64,000 nucleotides of DNA from Struthio camelus (taxonomy: Eukaryota; Chordata; Aves; Struthioniformes; Struthionidae): positions 4,554,068-4,618,067 of the forward strand of contig NC_090944.1 of NCBI RefSeq assembly GCF_040807025.1, in the 5' to 3' direction. Position 1 is the first letter of the stretch, and each line of letters starts with the position of its first letter. Positions 9,651 to 17,883 of this stretch are shown piece by piece. The notes beneath the pieces were generated by a model. The model was given only the letters and a program-made list of their open reading frames with translations. It made no database searches and was not told the origin of the DNA. The position numbers and the translations under genes are program-made.

Positions 9651-10301
9651 TCCTGGTGCTGGGCTTGTGGCGGGGGTGCAGGGGGGAGTGGGGCGTTGTG
9701 TTGGGGGTGCTGGTCTTGACGTGGGGGGTGCAGAGGGGAGTTGGTCCTTGTGTTGGGGGTGCTGGTCTTTGTTTTGAGGTGCAGAGGGGATCTGGACCTT
9801 GTGTTGGGGGTGCAGAGGGGATCTGGGTGTTGTTGTGGGGGTGCTTAGAGGAGGTGGGCGTTGTTTTGGCGGTGCTGGTCTTGTCATGGGGGTGCAGAGG
9901 GGATCAGGGCCTTGTTTCTGGGGTGCTGGGCCTTGTTTTGGGAGTGCTGGGCTTGTCATGGTGCTGAGGGGATCAGGGCATTGTGTTGGGGGTGCTGGGC
10001 ATTGTGTAGGGTTTGCTGGGCTTGTTATGGGGGTGCAGAGGGGATCTGGGTCTTGTTTTGGGGGCGCTTAGAGGACGTGGGCCTTGTGTTGGGGGTGCTG
10101 GGCTTGTCGTGGGGGTCCTGAGTGGTCATGGGGTTGTGTTGGGGGTGGTGGGCCTTGTTTTGGGAGAACTAGGCTTGTTTTTGGGGTGCTTAGGGGATCT
10201 GGGCCTTGTTTTCGGGGTACTGTGGGGATCTGGGCGTTTTTTTGGCGGTGCTGGGCCTTGTTGTGGGGGTGTTGAGGGGATCTAGGCCTTTTTTTGGGGG
10301 T
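9651..10301 (+). repeat. G-rich minisatellite array 2 (G-rich on + strand)
   Basis: This is the same array as 253-785 but about 120 bp longer. The extra units lie at roughly 9850-9990, so the array changed length after the segmental duplication. Units contain GGGGGTGCTGGGC and GGGGGTGCTGAGGGGATCTG. It abuts the CR1 end on the right. Confidence 0.95.
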
Positions 10302-10310
10302 GCGGAGAGG

Positions 10311-10506
10311 GTTCCGGAGCACTCGACCAGGTTGCCCAGAGAGGTTGTGGAGTCTCCTTCCCTGGAGATATTCAAAAGCCGCCTGGCCCAATCCTGGGCA
10401 ATATGCTCCAGAGGACCCTGGCTGAGCAGGGGCGTTGGACTCCAGGATCTCCGGAGGTCCCTTCCAACCTCCACCATTCTCTGAGCCTGTGATTCTGTGA
10501 AATGTT
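10311..10506 (+). mobile_element. CR1 LINE 3' end, copy B
   Basis: This corresponds to 795-990 at an offset of 9516 and has the same truncation point and the same 3' end (GTGATTCTGTGA). It is a single ancestral insertion duplicated with the block. Confidence 0.93.
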
Positions 10507-11115
10507 AAGGCTAAAATTTTAACACTCACATCCCAGAAGTTTTCTTTTCCTTTCTTCTCAGAATTGGTTCCCGTCGATGGTCGAGCCCATCACACACCTT
10601 CCACAATCGCCTGTAACGTGCTCATGTAGTGTTCCAATGTTATAGGTCCTATGGATTGGCATGGGGTTGGTTCACCTAGTTGATTTAAACCAGTTGAGGG
10701 AATGGTTAGAACGTACAGCTAGCAATCTGGTTTTGGAGCTAAGGAAAGGTTTTGCACATTGAGTGACTACTCCCCAAATTACAGCTTGGTTGCCACTGGC
10801 CACGCACACAGGGAGCCCCATTCCCCTTGGGATCATTCCAGTTAATATGAAAGAGAGAATCAACCGTATCGGGAATAATACCAACGGTGCGTCTATATGA
10901 TTGGGGCCTGGGCATACAAGTCTCGAACTCCCATCTCTCCATCATATGTCTAGCAAGCAAGAATCTTCCACAAGACTTGAACTGGAGGAATGTGTGGGAT
11001 CAAAACTGTCATGTCACCTGGGGGAGTGAACCAGACACCGTGCGTAGGGCCTACGAAATAGATGGCTCAGCGTTACAGTGGGGACAACAAACAATTGTAC
11101 TCGGGACCTGAGAGG
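10507..11115 (+). other. Unassigned segment, copy B
   Basis: This is the counterpart of 991-1600. The Trp/Cys/Asn-rich frame is open from 10887 to 11111 and stops at the same TGA as in copy A. Substitutions between the copies are few. No family was recognised. An ancient retroviral origin is only one possibility. Confidence 0.4.
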
Positions 11116-12600
11116 ACCACTCCCTGAGAGAGACCTGCCCAATCGAAGCTATTTCCAAGCAGGTGGTCCTGAAGGGAGCACTGCCCTTCAGGAAAAAGCC
11201 TTTGCGCAGCTGCGCTATTACCAGAACGGAGCAGCTTCACGACCGCATCACACAGCTCATCTGCCTCCCCATCGACACAAAGGAACAGGAGCCAATGCAT
11301 GACAACCAAAGTTGCATTCATGACAGACTGCATGAAATAGGAAAACAGGTGGACTCGGCAGCCAGGAACTCCACATATGTCTTCACTCATGGATACAGAA
11401 GACATTCAGCAGTGTCTCTAGGCAAAGTGGCAGCAGAAAGGTTGGCAAAGATGCAGAAGGCTTTCACAAGAGCAAACGACCCCACTTTCTACCTGCAGGG
11501 CCAGAGAGAAGACTTCTTCACAAGTTTCCACATGTCCTGCCAAGCAGTGCCCTCTATCACAGCAGTTGCTGATTTTTTTATGTGATGAGCTTTCAGGAGC
11601 TCTTTGACAGGCAGTGTCTGTGAAGACTGCTCTTGATATAGCCTGGGAAAGGAGCTCTAACTCTCCAGCTTTCAGTGGCCATCGATCTCAACTAGAAACG
11701 GCTATTCTCCTCTCTCTTGCGGAGGAAGAGAATGGTGAGAAGTTCAGGCAGCACATTCATTTCCCCCAACATGTTTTAGAAGGTTTCGTTGAAAAGTGTG
11801 TTAACAACTATTGCTTAGACAAGAACAATTCAAGGCTGAAGAACTTGTTCCATGTTTCCCTGAATTCATTCCAGACTCTTGTTGCTGCTGCTAGCTTTGC
11901 GCCTACAACTCCAGTTGTCCAAGAGAACTGTGGCAATGTCTCCCTGTGGCTAGAGGAATTTGGGAGCAGACTTGGAGCTAATTCTGAACTTCCCAGAAGT
12001 CATCTGAAAAGCACTGAGCATCAAGAAAGAAAGGAGCGAGAGCTCCTGAAGGAGGCAATGAGTAAAGCACTGGCCCCTGTGCTAGCAAACCTGAAACAGG
12101 CATTTTCCATGCCTCATCTGAAAGCTTGGAACTGGAAACCTCATACAATCGGAGTTGAAGGGCTGCACGGCTGCTGGAAGCAATGCCCGTTGTGCAGCGC
12201 TCTTTGCACAGACACAATACGTGCTCCTGATGGGGACCACAGTGTTCACTTCCATCGCCCTCAAGTCCTCAATGGGACCCAGTGGGTTAGAAGAAATCAG
12301 TTCGTCCCTGCCATTTGCATTTGCTGCCCTTTGCTCCAGTCTTGTAGCAAGTCACTGTTGCCTTGTGCTTGAGGATAACAAGGAAGCTGCCTATACAAAG
12401 TCTAGAGAAGCAGGAGCAGCTTCTGCCAATTGGGGCCTCACGCCAGAAAGCTCCCCGCAGGCATGCTGCAAATGGCTTGTGTGCCGTTTCCGCTCACAAT
12501 TGCAACAAGATTGCTGTGCAAAATTGGAGGCAAAGGAGCAACCCCTCCAGAAGGGGAAAAGTGCCCAAAGACAGATGTGATCTCTGAGCTGGAACAGCTA
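11116..12600 (+). pseudogene. GVIN1-like: VLIG/GVIN-like pseudogene copy B, C-terminal segment
   Basis: This carries the same C-terminal VLIG elements as copy A: KAFTRANDPTFYL, SMPHLKAWNWKPH, HGCWKQCPLCSALCTDTI and FHRPQVLNG. It then adds the last part, with SLVASHCCLVLEDN, CCKWLVCRFRS and a Glu/Leu-rich end near 12590 that looks like the native C-terminus. Lesions: a stop after the 7-T run at 11583, a frameshift before 11614, a 16-bp insertion near 12315 that duplicates a TTTGC-containing motif and shifts frame, and a further shift near 12540. Two codons lost from copy A (near 11744 and 11807) are kept here. Confidence 0.85.
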
Positions 12601-12662
12601 TCCCCTCCACATAGCATCTCCCAGCGCCAAAACGGTCTGCAATGGCAATGGCCTGAATGTAT

Positions 12663-12793
12663 TGGCATCCCTTGCAGGCAGTCCAAGAGATCATTGCTGC
12701 TGGAAGCTGCATTTCATTTCATGCCTTTGTATTTCAGTTGCTAGTCTTACTCTGGGAAACATGTATACAATCACCTCAAGGGCTAGCCTTCTG
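12663..12793 (+). repeat. 131-bp 3'UTR-like module, copy 3
   Basis: This has the same length as the other two modules but is more diverged. The poly(A) hexamer has become AATCAC. It lies about 65 bp after the apparent native C-terminus of VLIG copy B, which is the natural place for a 3'UTR. This supports reading the other two modules as displaced 3'UTRs. Confidence 0.75.
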
Positions 12794-13510
12794 CAAAGAA
12801 CCCAAACAATAGCCAACAGCAGAAGCAGCAAGATACACACCTAGATAATACCATGGCCTGTACATCACATCTGTGATTTTCTTCTCCTCTCCATAAGTGG
12901 GTTCACTTCTGGAGAGTGTTCAACTTCTGGACTCCATGAAGCAGAGTCTTTGCTGAAGTCTGTGCTTTTAAATTCCAACTGGACTGATAGGATCCCCTCA
13001 TCTGATGGCCTCGGGAACAAACACGTCACGGAATGTCACCCTTCACCAAGTCTCTCTCTTGTGTTTGATCCTGTGGCTCTGCTCTGTCTGTAACACATGT
13101 TCCCACGTTCATAGCTCTGTACCAGCAACAAGCAGTAAAAGGGGCCTGTTGCCTGCTCTCGCTTCCTGACGTTCTCCTTGTATGTGGGAAGCATCGTGCG
13201 GGTGCTGGCGGGGAGGTTGTGGGGAGAGAAAGTGCCAGGTGCCTTTGGGAAGGTCTTCCGCAGGAGCCAGGCCTGAAGCCCCCTTACGAAGCCTTGCTGC
13301 AGAGTGCAGGCGTCTCCTGCTGAGCCTGGCAAGAGCTGGTCGCACTCTCCTGTGGCAAGTCAGGTCCAGTACGCTCGTCTGCACGGGCAGGACTGGAGGC
13401 TGTTGTCCCAAGAGGGCCACCTCTCCCTCCTGGCTCAGCTGGTGCACATAGAGATTTGCACGGCTCCTGCCACAGACGCGCAGAGATTGAAGCAATGTGG
13501 GATGAGGGCC
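12794..13510. other. Unassigned unique sequence
   Basis: The sequence is of mixed composition and no protein family or repeat was recognised. From about 13150 it becomes GC-rich with short open frames on both strands, none with a recognisable domain. It leads into the 70-bp direct repeat at 13511. Confidence 0.4.
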
Positions 13511-13580
13511 AGGGTGCATACAAGGTGTGAAAAGCAGCAGAGCGGCTGCAACGCTAGTCAGGGTCTCTCCTGGTGCTGGG
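13511..13580 (+). repeat. About 70-bp direct repeat, left copy
   Basis: The stretch from ATACAAGGTGTGAAAAGCAG through GCTAGTCAGGGTCTCTCCTG is repeated at 14951-15020 with only a couple of mismatches. The two copies sit on either side of the G-rich minisatellite at 13577-14950. The right end (GTCAGGGTCTCTCCTGGTGC) also matches the start of arrays 1 and 2 at about 246 and 9642. Confidence 0.92.
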
Positions 13581-14950
13581 CTTGTCATGGGGGTGCTGAG
13601 GGGATCTGGGCGTTGTGTTGGGGGTTCTGGGCTTGTCGTGGGGGTGGAGAGGGGACGTGGGCCTTGTGTTTGGGGTGCAGGGCCTGTTGTGGGGGTCCTG
13701 AGTAGTCAGGGCGTTGTTTTGGGGGTGCTGGGACTTGTTTTGGGAGAGCTAGGCTTGTTTTGGGGTGCTGAGGGGACCTAGGCATTGTTTTGGGAGTGCT
13801 GGAGATATCTGGGCCTTGTATTGGGGGTGCTGGACTTTTCATGAGGGTGCTGAGGGGATCTGGGCATTGTGTTGTGGGTACCGGGCTTGTCGTGGTGCTT
13901 AGGGGATCTAGGCCTTGTGTTGGGTGTCCTGAGAGTATCGGGGCCTTTTTCTGGGGGTGCTGGGTCTTGTTTTAGGGGTGCTGGTCTTGTCGTTGGGGTG
14001 CTGAGGGGATCTGGGCTGTGGTTTTGGGGTGCTGGGCATTGCTTTTGGGGGTGCTGGGCATTGTGTTGGAGGTGCGGGGCTTTTTTGGGGGGTGCGGAGG
14101 GGATCTGGGCCTGGTTTTAGGAGCGCTGAGGGTATCTGGGGCTTTTATTGGAAATGCTGGTCTTGTCATGGGGACGTTGAGGGGATTTGGGCCTTGTATT
14201 GGGAGTGCTGGGCTTTGTGTTGGGGGTTCTGATGGGATCTGTGTCTTTTTTTGGGGGTGGTGAGGGGATCTGGGCCTTGTGTTAGTAGAGCTGAGGGGAT
14301 CTTGGCCTTGTTTTGTGAGTGGTGGGTCTTGTTTTGCACGTGCTGAGGCGATCTGGGCATTGTTTTGGGGGTGCTGGGCCTTGCTGTGGGGGTGCTGAGG
14401 GGATATGTTGGGGGTGCGGGGCTTGTGTTGTGGGTGCTGAGGAGATCTGGGCATTTTGTAGGGGGGCTGGGCTTATGGTGGTGCTGAGGGGATCTGGGCC
14501 TTGTGTTGGGGGTGCTGGGCTTGTTGTACGAGTGCTGAGGGGATCTGGGCCTTGTATTGGGGAGAGCTGGGCTTGTCGTGGGTGTGCTGAGGAGAGCTAG
14601 GTGTTGTTTTAGGGGTGCTGGGGCTTGTTTTGGGAGTCCTGAGGGGATCTGGGCCTTGTATTGGGGAGAGCTGGGCTTGTCGTGGGTGTGCTGAGGAGAG
14701 CTAGGTGTTGTTTTACGGGTGCTGGGCCTTGTTTTGGGAGTCCTGAGGGGATCTGGGCCTTGTATTGGGGGTGCGGGGCTTGTCATGGGGGTGCTGAACG
14801 GGATCTGGGCCTTATGTTTGGGAGTGCTGGGCCTTGTTTTGGGGTGCTGGGCCTTGTTTTTGGAGTTCTGGGCTTTGTTGTGGGGGTGCTGAGGGGATCT
14901 GGGCCTTGTGTTGGGCGTTCCTGAGGGGATCTGGGCGTTGTATTGGGGGT
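13577..14950 (+). repeat. G-rich minisatellite array 3 (G-rich on + strand)
   Basis: About 1.4 kb of imperfect units contain GGGGGTGCTGAGGGGATCTG and TTGTATTGGGGGTGC. Units are more varied than in arrays 1 and 2. A local duplication of about 110 bp is visible around 14540-14770 (GAGAGCTGGGCTTGTCGTGG occurs twice). This is the same family as the big C-rich array but in the opposite orientation. Confidence 0.95.
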
Positions 14951-15020
14951 CAGGGCGCATACAAGGTGTGAAAAGCAGCAGAGCGGCTGCAACGCTAGTC
15001 AGGCTCTCTCCTGGTGCTGG
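14951..15020 (+). repeat. About 70-bp direct repeat, right copy
   Basis: This is the counterpart of 13511-13580. It begins GGGCGCATACAAGGTGTGAA and ends CTCTCTCCTGGTGCTGG. After it the sequence becomes unique, whereas the left copy continues into the minisatellite. Confidence 0.92.
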
Positions 15021-15955
15021 AGACAGTGGGGTGGGGGGACAAGCGGCACGTCCTCGTCCCAGGAGCTGCCCAAGACGTGGGCACTCGTCGTGGCACCAAG
15101 GGGAGAAGCCATCTGGCAAGCAGCGCCCAGGAGGCCGTACCGGGGCGGTCCGGCTGGATTTCCTGCCACAGACAGCTCTCGCCACGCCAGCCAGAAACGC
15201 AGCAGCCTCCACCGCAGCCTTCTCCATCGCCATTTGTTATTGGAGCGGCTCTTGGAGGGGCAAGGGGGAAAGGATTCCCCACATTTTCACCTTTTGGGGG
15301 GGGAGGGTGGCACATTTCCTTTCTGATTTGCAACTATTTCTTTTTTTTTTCTCCCTGTCTTTTGGCAGATGGAGGGTGGTGGTTGCCCATATTTGAGCAG
15401 CTTGTGTGCAGGTTTTTAAAATGTATTTCCTGAGGAAGTTTTTTACAGCCTTGAAACTCTGCAGGTTTTTTTCCAGCAGTTTTTTTTTTGGTCTTTTTCT
15501 TCTTCCTCCCCCACAAGCAATCACCCATAGGGGTCATTTATTTACTTACACACTGTGGGTTTTATTTATTTACCCATGGGAAGGAGGCTGGGTTGGGGTT
15601 TGGCTGTTCTTTGTTTTTCAGCAGCTCCCCCTTTCCCCTCACCCCCCCCCCCCCAGCCATTTCCTTGGGGCGTTCCTGATTAATTTTCACTCGGGGGTTA
15701 CGGAGTCAGGCGCAGGGGCAGGGGGTGGGATGCCCTCTCCCCCCGAGCAGCTGGTTGTGGCTCCATTACTCCTTTTCTCCGGAGCCCGTTTTCTCTGGGC
15801 ATTTCCTCACTCCCTGCTGGCCCGGGGAAGCTTCTAGAAGGTGCCGGAGCAACAGCTGCGGTAGGAGCCTCCTGATTGGTGGGTGTGGGAGTGTTAGCTG
15901 TGTCCTGATTGGCGGGTTGTGGATGGCAGCGTGGGGCGGGGAGTGAAGCCTTGTC
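15021..15955. other. Unassigned sequence with T-rich and poly-C tracts
   Basis: A GC-rich first part (to about 15240) is followed by T-rich stretches at 15340-15560 and a 13-C run at 15642-15654. ATTGG (inverted CCAAT) boxes occur near 15875 and 15910, which could belong to a promoter for the small-gene remnants downstream. That is inference. No coding family was recognised. Confidence 0.4.
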
Positions 15956-15959
15956 TGTC

Positions 15960-16035
15960 CCTGCTGAGGGGATCTGGGGGTTGTGGGGGGTGCGGGGGGG
16001 ATCTGGGGGTTGGGGGCGCTGGGGGTGTTTTGGGG
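15960..16035 (+). repeat. Short G-rich minisatellite remnant
   Basis: Two to three degenerate units (CTGAGGGGATCTGGGGGTTG and related) lie between unassigned sequence and the small-gene remnants. Units are G-rich on the + strand, as in arrays 1-3. Confidence 0.75.
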
Positions 16036-16472
16036 GCAGAGAGGCGGGAGGCAGGGCAAGGGGAGGCCTTGGCTGCAGAGGTCTGCCCCTGCGGCAGGTG
16101 CTGGAATGGGGAGGGCACTAGTGTGTGCCTGTGGCCTGGGCAGGTGCCGCAGGAGCGGGGGGAGGCGCAGGCCGGGGCAGAGCAGGATGCAGCCCAGAGG
16201 CAGAGAGGTGGGCATGGCCGTGCTGAGCTGCCGAGGCCAAGAGAGGATTGTGGTGGGGGGGTGCTGAGAAGAGGGCAACAGCAATATGTGCACTGCACAG
16301 GCAGAGCCGGCTCCGTTGTGCTGACAACCAGGCGGTGTTGGTGAGCGATGAAGGCCATGAGCTGCTGGACTGCCTCCCAAAAGTTGCACACAAAGAGTGG
16401 CCGGCGCACGTGAGACATCGCCAGCGCATCGTGCAGAAGCCTCCAGAGGCCCAGAGCGCAAACTGGGCATGA
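16036..16472 (+). pseudogene. Remnant of the small membrane-protein gene (last-exon block)
   Basis: 16040-16215 resembles the exon 3/intron 3 stretch of the 3997 gene (GGAGGCAGGGCAAGGGGAGG, then GATGCAGCCCAGAGGCAGAG). A frame from about 16302 to the TGA at 16472 encodes NQAVLVSDEGHELLDCLPK followed by EWPAH, clearly paralogous to NQTVLLSEEGHELLDCLPK and DWPAH of exon 4. The sequence just before it ends in CACTGCACAG, an acceptor-like match to CACCATGCAG at 5158-5167. The protein stops soon after the conserved block, so the acidic, Cys-rich and Arg-rich parts are missing. It could be a truncated gene or a pseudogene. Confidence 0.65.
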
Positions 16473-16779
16473 GGTGCAAGCTGCCTCGGCCCTCAGGTGC
16501 CCAACGGGACAGGGCCTGCGAGATTGCTGGTGGGGCGCTGCTGGCGCATCGGAGGCTCGAAGGCATCATCTTGGGCTGCTGCAGAAGGGCAGGTGAGAGG
16601 CAAGTGGGGGACGGAGCAGGCGCAGAGGCGGCAAGAGGCGGAGAGCAAGGGCTTGCCTGAGAAGAAGCAAGGGGCTGCTGCTCATGCAAAAGAGCCAGCA
16701 GCACACTCGTGCTGCACTAGTGCGAGAGCTCTGCCGAGGACAATTTGAGGCAGAGAGAGAGGAAGGAGGAGGCTGGAGG

Positions 16780-17200
16780 TGAGCAACCACATGCAAGAGT
16801 GAGTGCGGCACTGTGCAGCTGGTCGCAGCAAGAAATCGCCGCCACTGCCGGCGCCCACGTGCCTCTGGCGCAGGCAAGGCTTGGCAGAGGAGCTGCCCTC
16901 GCTCACTCTGTGTGTGCCTCTTCTTGCAGCAGCCTGTGTGGTGCACAAGGAAGCGGAGGAGGAGTGTGGAGCAAGGCAGGAGGCAGGGTAGGCAGAGGCC
17001 TTGGCTGCAGGGCATCAGGCTGTGCGAGAGACCGTGATGCGGGGGGCTCCCTGAATGTGTGCCTGCGGGCCTTGCAGCTGCGGCGTGGCCCTGGGGAGAC
17101 TGAGGGCAGGATGGAGCCCAGAGGCAGAGAGGTGCTCATGGTGTGGCTGAGGTGCAGAGGCCAAGGAGGGGATGGGTGTTGGGAGTGCTGAAGAGCAGGC
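16780..17200 (+). pseudogene. Second remnant of the small membrane-protein gene (exon 3 area)
   Basis: A polypyrimidine tract and CTTCTTGCAG at about 16929, followed by CAGCCTGTGTGGTGCACAAG and a GGCAGGAGGCAGG|GTAGGC donor-like end at about 16988, match exon 3 and its borders in the 3997 gene. The intron-like continuation GCAGAGGCCTTGGCTGCAGG and the later GATGGAGCCCAGAGGCAGAG match the same gene and the 16036 remnant. No recognisable exon 1 or exon 4 belongs to this copy. Confidence 0.55.
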
Positions 17201-17202
17201 AA

Positions 17203-17883
17203 TGGCTTAGGGAGGGCCAGGGTAAATGGAAAGGCTGCCGCAGAGCTGCCCGAAAGGCTGCCTGGTGCTGAGACACAGCCCAGGCGCCCAGTGCAGGTGT
17301 GTCTGCAGGGCCCCTCTGTGCGGCAAGGCTGAGTGCCTTTGGGGCCTGCCTGGCACAGGGGTGCCTGCTCAGGGGCAAAAGGGAGCCCTGAGGGAGGGTT
17401 GTCACCTGCTTTCTGCCTCCCAGGTGGAGCAAAGAAACATTGGGCAGCATGCGAGTGCCCCCATGCTGCCTATGGAAGATGCCCAGGTAGTGCTGGCTCT
17501 TGCCTGGCCAACAGCAGCCCCTGGCAGTGGCTCTGGTGGCTCTCAGCTAGGCAGGAGTGCTGAGGCAGAGGTGTGGTGGCATGCCACTCAGAGGGGAAGG
17601 CAGAGCTGTGACTGTGTCGCTGCGTGTGCTGCCAAGGGGCTGTGGGCAAGAGGAGCGGCCACATGCCTCGTGCCTTGTTGTGACCCAGGTGAGCTGCAGC
17701 TCCAAGCATCTGCGGAGGCCTCCGGAGGCGTGGACAAGAACAATCGGGAAGCTGCATGAGCCATGGCACACGCAGTGGTGGAGGGCATGCAGGCTGCCTG
17801 CCGGGGGGTGAGTAGCCCCATTCAAGAGGCTGCAGCTGAGGCTTTCAAGGAGCCATCGACACAGTCTCTGCACTCCCAAAACA
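17203..17883. other. Unassigned sequence before the C-rich array
   Basis: GC-rich, with acceptor- and donor-like sites (TTTCTGCCTCCCAGGTGGAG near 17415 is the best) that may be decayed introns and exons of the small-gene remnant. There is no clear domain. It ends where the first degenerate minisatellite units appear. Confidence 0.4.

Larger units (their letters stand above)
9397..12570 (+). repeat. Segmental duplication, copy B (partner 1-3035)
   Basis: This is the counterpart of 1-3035 and is continuous with the upstream VLIG body, so B shows the longer context. The right-hand match ends at GTGCCCAAAG (12561-12570). After it, copy B continues with what looks like the native VLIG C-terminus, whereas copy A switches to the G-rich spacer. 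So the breakpoint event affected copy A. Confidence 0.95.

Noticed and set aside
5783..12600. Intact VLIG gene with several introns
   Set aside because: VLIG coding regions are typically in one large exon (family knowledge). The interruptions here are stops and single-base frame changes without splice sites, plus a block containing a minisatellite and CR1.
12794..13510. Possible LTR (promoter-like GTAAAAGGGGCCTG near 13135)
   Set aside because: No TG...CA ends, target-site duplication, primer binding site or partner LTR could be identified.
14166..15233. 355-codon minus-strand open frame
   Set aside because: Mostly the reverse complement of G-rich minisatellite array 3, and so the same repeat polypeptide as in the large array.
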